From Thermotoga sp. (GTDB lineage Bacteria; Thermotogota; Thermotogae; B3-G13), in the NCBI GenBank assembly GCA_003641555.1, contig QNAT01000021.1:1-9376 (forward strand): DNA of 9,376 bases, given 5' to 3'. Position numbers and translations under genes: made by a program. This document shows, one piece after another, positions 1 to 6,491 of this stretch; the first letter of the stretch is position 1, and the number at the start of each line of letters is the position of its first letter. The notes beneath the pieces are model-generated. The model saw only the letters and a program-made list of their open reading frames with translations. It was not told the origin of the DNA and searched no databases.

Positions 1-54
1 GCACTGTTCAAGAAACTGGGGATAAAGACGCCTAAACGGATAACGAAGATGTAG
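1..54 (+). CDS. possible C-terminal tail of a convergent gene, unidentified
   Basis: Reading frame 1 of the plus strand is open from the window edge to a TAG at 52-54 and encodes about 17 residues ending KTPKRITKM. The basic tail would suit a nucleic-acid-binding protein such as a transposase, but that is a guess. An open stretch of this length is expected by chance nearly half the time, and no domain can be seen. It is listed only because it would be the sole plus-strand gene, converging on the importer operon. Confidence 0.22.
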   Translation, partial: ALFKKLGIKTPKRITKM

Positions 55-286
55 TAATTACGTCTTTTTGAAAAAATCACCAGGATTACGGTGATTATTG
101 AAGTTTTAAGTTTTCGTCTGGCAAAGTTGAGTGTAACATCAAGGATGAGTGGATTTTGCACAAAAAACTTGACAGACCCCGAGCAAGATAAGAAATTCAA
201 AGAGGATCGGGGAATCCGTTGAAAGTGAGTTATATTTTGTTCGATCTTGACATAGCGGTTTTATTTTATACTATACAGTCTCAAAA
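55..286. other. non-coding stretch downstream of the importer operon
   Basis: No reading frame with protein-like content is visible here. Besides the terminator candidate it holds a 6-bp inverted repeat CCCCGA (177-182) / TCGGGG (207-212) with a 24-base loop. There are also two plus-strand TTGACA hexamers, at 169-174 and 247-252. The second is followed by TATACT/TATACA-like hexamers, but at 14 or 19 bp spacing. It may be the edge of an inserted element, but no terminal repeats can be paired inside the window. Confidence 0.4.
70..96 (-). terminator. Rho-independent terminator candidate for the leftward importer operon
   Basis: Read on the minus strand, arm AATCACC (96-90) pairs perfectly with GGTGATT (81-75) around an 8-base loop. 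A run of six T residues (76-71) follows, overlapping the end of the second arm. It lies about 190 bases past the last permease stop, in the right orientation to end the minus-strand transcript. The stem is short (7 bp) and only moderately GC-rich, so termination may be partial. Confidence 0.45.
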
Positions 287-1117
287 TCAACCTTTTACAC
301 TTCCCTTTGATAACCCTATAACGAAATATTTTTGAAGGAAGGAAAAAGTTATTATAATTGGGACTATTGCTATAAAAGATGCCGTTGCCAGGAGATTCCA
401 GGATACTTGTCCATATTCTCCTATGAATCTATATAATTCAACAGTGTAAGGCCGTACCTGTGATGTTAAAGTAAGGGCAAGTATGAATTCGTTCCAGGCT
501 CGGGTAAATGCAAAGATCGCTGCTGCTGCTATCCCAGGAGAAGCGATCGGAAAAGAAACCTTGAAAAAAGATTTCATTCTCGAGCAACCATCGATAAGTG
601 CGGCTTCTTCTATTTCTTTAGGAACGGTATCGAAATATCCTTTTAACAGCCAGGTATTTAGGGGTATAGTCCACATAGCGTAAACCAGCATAAGTCCCCA
701 ATAAGTATCGTAAAGACCATATATAGAGTAGATCTTATACAATGGAATTATAACGGCTAAGATCGGAATCATTTGAAGCAATAATATCAGAATTAACAAG
801 TATTTTCTGAAAGGGAATCTAAAACGTGAAAATCCAAAACCTGCTAACATACTACTTACTGTACTAATTAGCATTGCCCCTACTGAAATTATTATGCTAT
901 TCAAAAAAGGTTTAAATCCAAATTTTGATTTAAAAAGCAAGGTGTTAAAGTTAGACAACGTAAAGTGCTTTGGAAAGAAAGTCGGGGGATATCCCATAGC
1001 CTCATTAGGACTCTTGAAAGTAGCACTTAACAGCCAATAAAGAGGTAATATGGTGAAGAGTGACCAAATCAATAAAAGAATATAAGTGGTTATCTTCCAT
1101 TTAAGGTGAATTTTCAT
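287..1117 (-). CDS. CUT1 sugar ABC transporter permease, MalG-type
   Basis: Inner-membrane permease that would pair with the adjacent MalF-type permease to form the sugar channel. From the preferred start it is 276 residues, the usual MalG length, with about six hydrophobic segments. The ATPase-docking EAA loop is clear: EEAALIDG followed by a hydrophobic stretch and FPIASPG, around residues 170-195. The first possible start is a GTG at 1138, which would overlap the upstream permease by 20 bases. The ATG at 1117 is better, with AGAGGT six bases upstream and one base separating it from the previous stop (1119-1121), which suggests translational coupling. The C-terminal GLSKGSVKG tail is typical of the family. 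Substrate cannot be told from sequence. It is the last gene of the leftward operon. Confidence 0.93.
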   Translation of the reverse strand: MKIHLKWKITTYILLLIWSLFTILPLYWLLSATFKSPNEAMGYPPTFFPKHFTLSNFNTLLFKSKFGFKPFLNSIIISVGAMLISTVSSMLAGFGFSRFRFPFRKYLLILILLLQMIPILAVIIPLYKIYSIYGLYDTYWGLMLVYAMWTIPLNTWLLKGYFDTVPKEIEEAALIDGCSRMKSFFKVSFPIASPGIAAAAIFAFTRAWNEFILALTLTSQVRPYTVELYRFIGEYGQVSWNLLATASFIAIVPIIITFSFLQKYFVIGLSKGSVKG

Positions 1118-1118
1118 T

Positions 1119-2054
1119 TTATACCTCTGCCCATTCACGATTTAACTTCATATACAGCAATGTTAGCAGTAAATTTATCAAGAGGATCAAAACTGCAATT
1201 GCAGAACCCAATCCCATGTGTCCATATTCAAAGGCCTGATGATACATAAAGAGGCTTACTACTTCAGTTTTGTATAATGGCCCCCCATTAGTCATAGCAT
1301 ATATCATATCAAAAACGTTCATGGTATACATCGATATTAAAATAAGATTAATTATTATAAATGGCTTCATCAGAGGAAAAGTTATGTAAATAAATCTCTG
1401 CCAGGGAACGGCACCATCTACGGCAGATGCTTCATAGATGTTTTCCGGTATGCTTTGCAGCCCAGCCGTTTGCATTATAAAACTGAACGCGGTACCATGC
1501 CAAACATTGGCTATTATTATACATAACATGGCTAAATTGGGGTCATTTAACCAGTTGGGAGGGCTTGAAATACCTATGGTGCGAAGTAAATAGTTCAAGA
1601 TTCCCAATCTGGGTTCATACATAAAATTCCAGGAAATAGATATGATTATTGCACTGGTAACCCAGGGTAAAATAAAAATAGCACGGAATATCTCTCTTCC
1701 CTTTAACCATTTTTGATTAACCAGAATAGCAAGGAATAATCCAAGAAAGAGTTGTAAGATAATACTTCCACCAACAAAGTAAAATGTGTTCGGCAGGATA
1801 TCATGAAAGAAATTAGGCCAATCATTAGAAAATATCTTAGAGAAATTTCTTAATCCCACAAAAGTTTCATGTCTAATATCAGCCAGACTTACCCTAAAAA
1901 AGCTCATACGAAAGGTTTCAAAGAATGGATAGATCATCATGAAAAATATTATCAAAAATGCAGGTAATATCAATAGATATCCTAATGTACTTTCTTTCAA
2001 AGGTTTTCTTATCGAATTAGCTTTACTTTTCAAGACAGTTTTGCATCCTTTCAT
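1119..2054 (-). CDS. CUT1 sugar ABC transporter permease, MalF-type
   Basis: Partner permease of the downstream MalG-type protein. It has 311 residues, with a first membrane helix at about 24-46 and several more behind it. The EAA loop reads YEASAVDGA followed by FPLMKPF (about residues 207-230). The GGPLYKTEVVSLFMY segment near the C-terminus is characteristic of CUT1 MalF-like proteins. The ATG at 2054 has no clear Shine-Dalgarno sequence; only A-rich sequence lies upstream. A TTG at codon 8, preceded by GAAAGGA at a rather long 12-base spacing, is an alternative start. The gene follows the solute-binding protein across a 79-base gap holding a 14-bp perfect stem-loop, so it may be expressed below the binding protein. 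Confidence 0.93.
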   Translation of the reverse strand: MKGCKTVLKSKANSIRKPLKESTLGYLLILPAFLIIFFMMIYPFFETFRMSFFRVSLADIRHETFVGLRNFSKIFSNDWPNFFHDILPNTFYFVGGSIILQLFLGLFLAILVNQKWLKGREIFRAIFILPWVTSAIIISISWNFMYEPRLGILNYLLRTIGISSPPNWLNDPNLAMLCIIIANVWHGTAFSFIMQTAGLQSIPENIYEASAVDGAVPWQRFIYITFPLMKPFIIINLILISMYTMNVFDMIYAMTNGGPLYKTEVVSLFMYHQAFEYGHMGLGSAIAVLILLINLLLTLLYMKLNREWAEV

Positions 2055-2084
2055 CGATTTTCGAATATTTATTTTTTTGTTATT

Positions 2085-2118
2085 GAAGGGCTGAGAGATA
2101 AACTTCTCTCAGCCCTTC
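2085..2118 (-). promoter_or_regulatory. intercistronic stem-loop between binding protein and permease
   Basis: GAAGGGCTGAGAGA (2085-2098) and TCTCTCAGCCCTTC (2105-2118) form a perfect 14-bp inverted repeat with a 6-base loop. It begins 15 bases after the solute-binding protein stop. On the minus strand it is followed by AATAACAAAAAAA, with no T-run, so it is not a standard intrinsic terminator. By analogy with malE-malF-type operons it probably protects the upstream binding-protein message from 3' exonucleases, or attenuates transcription. That function is inferred. Confidence 0.8.
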
Positions 2119-2133
2119 GTAATAGAATAAGAT

Positions 2134-3435
2134 TTAACTACCCTTTAGTAAATTGTTAACTCTCTCAGCAGCCTCATCCAGTGCTTTCTTCGGAGACGCT
2201 ACTCCTAAAACTGCTTTTTGAATAGCATCCTGTATCGCAGCGGATATCTCAGTATATTGAGGCAAAGATGGTCGGAAATGTGCATAAGGAAGTTGTCCGA
2301 GAATAACATCAAAGTAAGGATCCAATTTTTTATACTCATCTGTCCTATGCATTAAAGAGTAGTGAGTGGGAACATAACCCCTTGCTACTGTATACTTTAA
2401 TTGGACATCCGCACTGGTAGCTATAGATATCAATTCCCACGCAAGATCTGGATGCTTGGCTTTGGTAGGAACACAGAGAAGGTATCCTCCTGACATGGTG
2501 GACCATTTACCTCCAGGAGCTTTAGGAATAGGAGCAACGCCAAAGTTTTTCATGTATTTATCCATAGTGAAATCAGGAATTATATCTCTTGCAAGACCTA
2601 TGGTTTTTGTCATAAAAGTCATGGCAAATTTATCTCGATAAAGTCCTTTATCTATGTCACTATAGGAACCACTTACTATACTTTTAGGTGTGGCACCACT
2701 CTTAACCATATCTACTAACAATTGCAAAGCTTTAACCCCTGCTTCGCTGTTAAACTCCGCTTTAGTCATGGAATCGTTTAATATTTTTCCACCTGCAGAG
2801 TATAGGAGAGCAAAGAATCTATGAGCTGTGGCTTCTTCCTTCATGGCTGGAAAACCCAAACCATAGTATTTGGGCGGATTACTTATTCTCTTTGCATATT
2901 CTAAAAATTCATTCCAATCTTTAGGTGGCTTATTAGGATCGAGCCCTGCTTCTCTAAATAATTTTTTGTTATATGCGAGAACACGAACGTCGGTATTCAA
3001 CCATGAGCCATAGATTTTTCCGTCCCATTTTGCAGCATCTCTGAAAGTCTTAACAACATCCATCCATTCTGGCCATCTCAAGGCTTTATCCGTAAGGTCT
3101 AAGAGTAATCCCCCTTTTACATATTCTCCCAACCAGATGATATCTACCTGGGCTACATCCGGTGGATGTCCTCCAGAAGCAGCTGTGAGGAATTTAGATC
3201 TCAGTTCAGACCAACCAAATCCTTCTTCTACGAAATTGAACTTTATATCTGGATGCCTTCTTTGAAGTTCTTGCTCAGCCAATTTCCAGGGAGCGTCCTG
3301 GTTGAATGTATAACCTCTCGCAAAAATAATCAACGTAACTTCTTTTTGAGCAGCAAATACCAGACTACTTATTGTAATAGCTACTCCCAGAATCACAATC
3401 AAGATCAAAAATCTGAATTTTCCTTCTTTTCTCAC
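2134..3435 (-). CDS. extracellular sugar-binding protein of a CUT1 ABC importer
   Basis: Substrate-capture subunit for the two permeases downstream. From the preferred start it has 433 residues, a normal length for SBP family 1 (MalE/UgpB-like). A signal peptide is evident: MRKEGKFRF, a long hydrophobic core, then SLVFA before AQKEV. No lipobox cysteine follows, so the mature protein should be free in a periplasm. Family features include the segment GHPPDVAQVDIIWLGEYVKGG, the DLTDKA segment, WDGKIYG, and AYNKKLFREAGLDPNKPPKDW. An ATG at 3450 gives five more residues, but its downstream bases (GGAGGTG) are themselves a strong ribosome binding site. That site is six bases before the GTG at 3435, which is therefore the likely start. 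The substrate is unknown. Confidence 0.93.
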   Translation of the reverse strand: MRKEGKFRFLILIVILGVAITISSLVFAAQKEVTLIIFARGYTFNQDAPWKLAEQELQRRHPDIKFNFVEEGFGWSELRSKFLTAASGGHPPDVAQVDIIWLGEYVKGGLLLDLTDKALRWPEWMDVVKTFRDAAKWDGKIYGSWLNTDVRVLAYNKKLFREAGLDPNKPPKDWNEFLEYAKRISNPPKYYGLGFPAMKEEATAHRFFALLYSAGGKILNDSMTKAEFNSEAGVKALQLLVDMVKSGATPKSIVSGSYSDIDKGLYRDKFAMTFMTKTIGLARDIIPDFTMDKYMKNFGVAPIPKAPGGKWSTMSGGYLLCVPTKAKHPDLAWELISIATSADVQLKYTVARGYVPTHYSLMHRTDEYKKLDPYFDVILGQLPYAHFRPSLPQYTEISAAIQDAIQKAVLGVASPKKALDEAAERVNNLLKGS

Positions 3436-3436
3436 T

Positions 3437-3447
3437 GTTAACACCTC
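3437..3447 (-). promoter_or_regulatory. ribosome binding site deciding the GTG start of the binding protein
   Basis: On the minus strand GGAGGTG, at about 3448-3442, precedes GTG (3435-3433) with a six-base TTAACA spacer, near-ideal for initiation. The upstream in-frame ATG (3450-3448) overlaps this site and has no ribosome binding site of its own at proper spacing. It is probably not used. Confidence 0.7.
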
Positions 3448-3462
3448 CATTTAGTCTAAATG
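3448..3462. promoter_or_regulatory. 15-bp palindrome in the leader, candidate operator or hairpin
   Basis: CATTTAGTCTAAATG is a perfect inverted repeat (7-bp arms CATTTAG/CTAAATG around one central base). It directly abuts the ribosome binding site of the binding protein. The core TTAGTCTA recurs at 3555-3562, overlapping the -35 side of the promoter candidate. It could be a transcription-factor site. In RNA it could not form a hairpin with a normal loop without losing inner pairs. Confidence 0.4.
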
Positions 3463-3464
3463 AA

Positions 3465-3479
3465 ATCTTTGAGAAAGAT
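3465..3479 (-). repeat. small inverted repeat in the leader of the second importer
   Basis: ATCTTT (3465-3470) and AAAGAT (3474-3479) form a perfect 6-bp inverted repeat separated by three bases. It lies in the presumed 5' untranslated leader of the binding-protein mRNA. It is AT-rich and weak, with no T-run, so its significance is uncertain. Confidence 0.3.
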
Positions 3480-3531
3480 ATACAAATACCTAAAATTTAT
3501 ATACACCACCTCCTTCCACAACAGCAACTAT

Positions 3532-3562
3532 ATTATATCACTCACCTGAGATTGTTAGTCTA
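3532..3562 (-). promoter_or_regulatory. promoter candidate for the second importer operon
   Basis: On the minus strand TGATATAAT (3540-3532) is a perfect extended -10 element (TGnTATAAT). A partial -35 match TAGACT (3562-3557, 4 of 6) lies 19 bp upstream, which is long, but extended -10 promoters tolerate weak -35 regions. The spacer contains the small palindrome CTCACCTGAG (3541-3550). Initiation near 3525 would give a leader of about 90 bases before the GTG start. Confidence 0.55.
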
Positions 3563-3597
3563 TTTATGTTTTATGGTCTCAAAACCAAATCCGGTTT

Positions 3598-5469
3598 TTA
3601 TGGCTTAAATAGTTTACCCATGAAAACTTCCCACATTGTGAAATCGGGTATTAGAAGATCTGCCCCGGATCGTTTGAGTCGTTCGATCTTTTTCATGTTC
3701 CATCCACAACCAAATTTTTCATCAGATGCTACTCCCACAGTCAAAGCAGAATTCTCTTTTCCTTTTTCAATTTCTACAGGACCATCTCCAATTACCAATA
3801 ATTCATTGCCTTTTAGAGAATTGGAATCTATGATCTCCCTTATAACCTTTTCTTTTGAATATTCTTCATAACTTTCAAGTGCCCCGTATATGCCCCCATT
3901 AAAAAAATTATCTATGCCCAAGAAATTCGCTTCTCTTAATACATCAATTCGATCGGTCCCAGATGCCAGGAACAAGGTTATATTCTTATTTCTCAAAGCC
4001 TTTAAGAAATCCATAGAGCCTTTGATTAAAAAGTCTTCTCTATCCTTCTTTCCGCTCTTAACTTCTTGCATTCTGTCCAACACTATCCTCAATATTCTAT
4101 CGTTGTATATCTTCTTGTACTCCAAAGCACTTTTTATTTCCTTATCTGGCACTAATCCCTCTTCTCTTACCATATCGACGAGTCCTTCCATCTGGATAAT
4201 AGTCTGCACGCCCGTAGTTTGATCGATGACCCTTTTAATTTTTTCTTTTATCTTCTTTAAGTGAGCAATAGGTAGATCCCTACTTCCTGTAATGGCTTCT
4301 ATCATTACAGGTTCCATCACCTTTTCCCAACCTTCTCTTAATAAGGAAAGGGTACCATCGAAATCGAAGATAATGAATCTCACCTTCTCCCATACTGCAA
4401 ATGGGTTTATCAGATATATATCTGGATGATAAACCTCTTTTACTGGCATTGGTATGATTTTCTTGAGAATATCATCTTTTCTTACCTCCCCTGTACCCAC
4501 TTGCGAAACACAGATCGAAGCAGCAAGATTTCCAAGAATAGATGCGGAAATCAGATCAGGCTTTCTTTCATATTTGTTATCTACGAGGAGTGCTAATACA
4601 TATGCCGATGTAAAGGCATCACCAGCACCGCACACATCCCTTATCTTTACCTTTGGCGTCCATATTCTTACACTATTTTTATCATCTACTATGAGTGAGC
4701 CTTCTTCCCCAAGTGTGATACACATTGGTGAACCCATCTTTCTAGATATTTTTGGTGCATATTTTTGGGCGAAAACTACATTCGGAAGTTTCTTGCTTTT
4801 TCCAATGATATTTTCTACCAATATTCTTATTTCTTTTGCATTGGGCTTTATAAAGAAACCCGGGAATTGCCATATCCTCTTTCTTGAATCTGCAAAGAAG
4901 ATCTTATTCGGCAGGTTTACTCTTAAATCTTTTAATTTCCTTCTCAAATTATCCGTTATGGTACCCAGTTCCTCTATATCGGTTTGATCCATTACGATAA
5001 CAGCATCCACCTGCTTTACGACTTCCTCAACGTTCTTTATCATCATCTGTTCTTCTTCAACAGAAATGGGGCATTTATTTATGAAATCTACCCTTGGTTT
5101 GTCTTCTATATTCTCATTTATGTTTATAAACTTCGTGTAGAATTGAGTTTTTCTATCGTAAGAACGAACGATATATTCTGTGTTTACCTTAAATCTACGA
5201 AGGGCTTTGAGTAATTCATGTCCGTCACCATCTTTTCCTATAATTCCGATCAGAAAGACTTGAGCTCCTAATAAAGCAAGGTTTTTAGCGATATTCCCGG
5301 CAGCGCCTGGTGTGAAGATTTTTTTTGTAACGATAGTTGGGATCAAATTGGTTTCTAAACTGGGCTCGCCCAATGATGGGTCGTAATAGTAATACTTATC
5401 AAGAAACACATCACCTATTACTAAAACCTTCATCTCATCAAAATGTGATATCAATTCTTTCAAGTTCAT
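3598..5469 (-). CDS. PfkB (HldE/RfaE-like) sugar kinase fused to a HAD phosphatase
   Basis: Two-domain cytoplasmic enzyme of 623 residues. Residues 1-340 are a ribokinase/PfkB-family kinase. They start with GDVFLDKYYY (19-28), like the heptose-7-phosphate kinase domain of HldE. The glycine-rich GAAGNIAKN (55-63) follows, then the catalytic GAGDAF motif (281-286, base D284). Residues 365-623 are a HAD hydrolase: DFDGT at 369-373 (nucleophile D369, acid D371), a helical insertion of about 120 residues as in C1-capped members, S503 in LASGTDR, a lysine near 539-541, and GDGPVE at 561-566. All catalytic positions appear intact. Together the domains could phosphorylate a sugar phosphate and remove the other phosphate, as HldE kinase and GmhB do in heptose synthesis. 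However, GmhB is a small capless HAD, so the phosphatase origin differs. The start is ATG 5469 with AAGGA seven bases upstream. It is the last gene of the cassette. Confidence 0.88.
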   Translation of the reverse strand: MNLKELISHFDEMKVLVIGDVFLDKYYYYDPSLGEPSLETNLIPTIVTKKIFTPGAAGNIAKNLALLGAQVFLIGIIGKDGDGHELLKALRRFKVNTEYIVRSYDRKTQFYTKFININENIEDKPRVDFINKCPISVEEEQMMIKNVEEVVKQVDAVIVMDQTDIEELGTITDNLRRKLKDLRVNLPNKIFFADSRKRIWQFPGFFIKPNAKEIRILVENIIGKSKKLPNVVFAQKYAPKISRKMGSPMCITLGEEGSLIVDDKNSVRIWTPKVKIRDVCGAGDAFTSAYVLALLVDNKYERKPDLISASILGNLAASICVSQVGTGEVRKDDILKKIIPMPVKEVYHPDIYLINPFAVWEKVRFIIFDFDGTLSLLREGWEKVMEPVMIEAITGSRDLPIAHLKKIKEKIKRVIDQTTGVQTIIQMEGLVDMVREEGLVPDKEIKSALEYKKIYNDRILRIVLDRMQEVKSGKKDREDFLIKGSMDFLKALRNKNITLFLASGTDRIDVLREANFLGIDNFFNGGIYGALESYEEYSKEKVIREIIDSNSLKGNELLVIGDGPVEIEKGKENSALTVGVASDEKFGCGWNMKKIERLKRSGADLLIPDFTMWEVFMGKLFKP

Positions 5470-5484
5470 AGATATATCCTTATC

Positions 5485-6468
5485 CTAACTCATTTTTATA
5501 TTTTCCATCACGAGTTTGTAAAGTGCTGGAAGTGTATCTCTTTGATCACCCTGTATGTAATAGCCTCTCCCATTGAATGCCTTAGGAATTCTGACAACTA
5601 TAGACTTTATATCCCTGAAATAATAAGTTGGCTTGTCTTTCCTATCCTCAGCTGCATCGTTGATGTTGGCTTTTCTTAGATCCAAATCAGCCATTACCAC
5701 ATCATTTGGTATTTTCCCAATATTGGCTGCCATGGAAAAGGCTTTTAGATATACTTCTACCCCTATAACAGCAGAACCTATGAGAAGACATACTCCACCT
5801 TCCGTCATCTCCGATATCTTCTGAGCAAATATGAGAAAGTCTCTCCCAGAACATCCTCCCACACTTTCACCATCGAAATTCGGGTGCATGTGAAAGATAT
5901 CTGTACCTACACCCACATGAACTGTAAAGGGGATTCCATGTTTATAGGCATTGTAAGGAACAGATATGTCTGGATACTTGAAGTTAATATGCTCCGGGAA
6001 TGGTTCACCTGAGATCAATCTTCCCAATGCCTCTCCATATCCTATCTTTAACTTGTTTGCATAATTCAACATATCGTTAAGATATCTATCCGTTTCTTCT
6101 GCAAAACCAAAGAGCCCCTTTGAAAGAGCATCTGGTATGCTTTCAGACGTTTTGCCTGCAAAGGTGAGCTCAAAATCATGAATGGTGAATGCCCCGTTAA
6201 CCCCTATATGATCCACTATTCCCTGCTTTATGAATTCATTGTAAATAGGAGATAATCCATTTTTGACAACGTGAGCTCCAGACATGATGACAACGGGTTT
6301 GTTATCCTTATGTGCATCTAATATTGCTCTGGCGATTTTCTCAAGGTCAGAAGAATAATATTTTAATGGTTCATTTAAGATACGTTCTGGATCTATTAGA
6401 TCCGATATAGTTACCTCACTTGGACGTGTTTCTAATGGATAAGTCTTTATCTTAGAAACGTCAAACAT
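5485..6468 (-). CDS. uncharacterised protein resembling deoxyhypusine synthase / LOR-SDH C-domain family
   Basis: I cannot name its function. From the preferred ATG at 6468 it has 327 residues. An upstream ATG (6495) gives 336 and overlaps the isomerase stop as ATGA, but lacks a good ribosome binding site. The 6468 start has AGAGGA nine bases upstream. In the 336-residue numbering, visible motifs are SGAHVVKNG (72-80), VDHIGVNGAFTIHDFEL (94-110), VGVGTDIFHMHPNFDG (194-209) and LIGSAVIGVEVYLKA (238-252). The second resembles the GYVDALLAGNALAVHDIE-type motif of LOR/SDH proteins. FDG followed 16 residues later by K226 resembles the FDG...WGK segment of deoxyhypusine synthase, where that lysine is catalytic. 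This suggests a Rossmann-like NAD-binding enzyme. Its position between isomerase and kinase implies a sugar-phosphate role, not hypusine formation. No signal peptide or membrane segment is seen. Confidence 0.8.
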   Translation of the reverse strand: MFDVSKIKTYPLETRPSEVTISDLIDPERILNEPLKYYSSDLEKIARAILDAHKDNKPVVIMSGAHVVKNGLSPIYNEFIKQGIVDHIGVNGAFTIHDFELTFAGKTSESIPDALSKGLFGFAEETDRYLNDMLNYANKLKIGYGEALGRLISGEPFPEHINFKYPDISVPYNAYKHGIPFTVHVGVGTDIFHMHPNFDGESVGGCSGRDFLIFAQKISEMTEGGVCLLIGSAVIGVEVYLKAFSMAANIGKIPNDVVMADLDLRKANINDAAEDRKDKPTYYFRDIKSIVVRIPKAFNGRGYYIQGDQRDTLPALYKLVMENIKMS

Positions 6469-6491
6469 CTTGTATCGTCCTCTGTATTCCA

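Noticed and set aside
24..67. Inverted repeat AAAGACG/CGTCTTT as a plus-strand terminator
   Set aside because: The 30-base loop is too large and only seven pairs form. It would matter only if the doubtful gene at 1-54 is real.
169..197. Plus-strand promoter with TTGACA at 169-174
   Set aside because: The hexamer at 17-bp spacing is GAAATT, only 3 of 6 matches, and no gene follows on that strand.
247..277. Plus-strand antisense promoter with TTGACA at 247-252
   Set aside because: The TATACT and TATACA hexamers lie at 14 and 19 bp spacing and no downstream plus-strand gene exists. It could give antisense RNA but is unsupported.
3581..3598. Hairpin AAAACC/GGTTTT after the kinase-phosphatase gene as a terminator
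   Set aside because: The stem has only two GC pairs, overlaps the stop codon, and no T-run follows on the minus strand.
4454..4987. Plus-strand open frame of 177 codons
   Set aside because: It lies wholly inside the kinase-phosphatase gene. Its translation has no recognisable motif, while the minus-strand frame has intact catalytic motifs.
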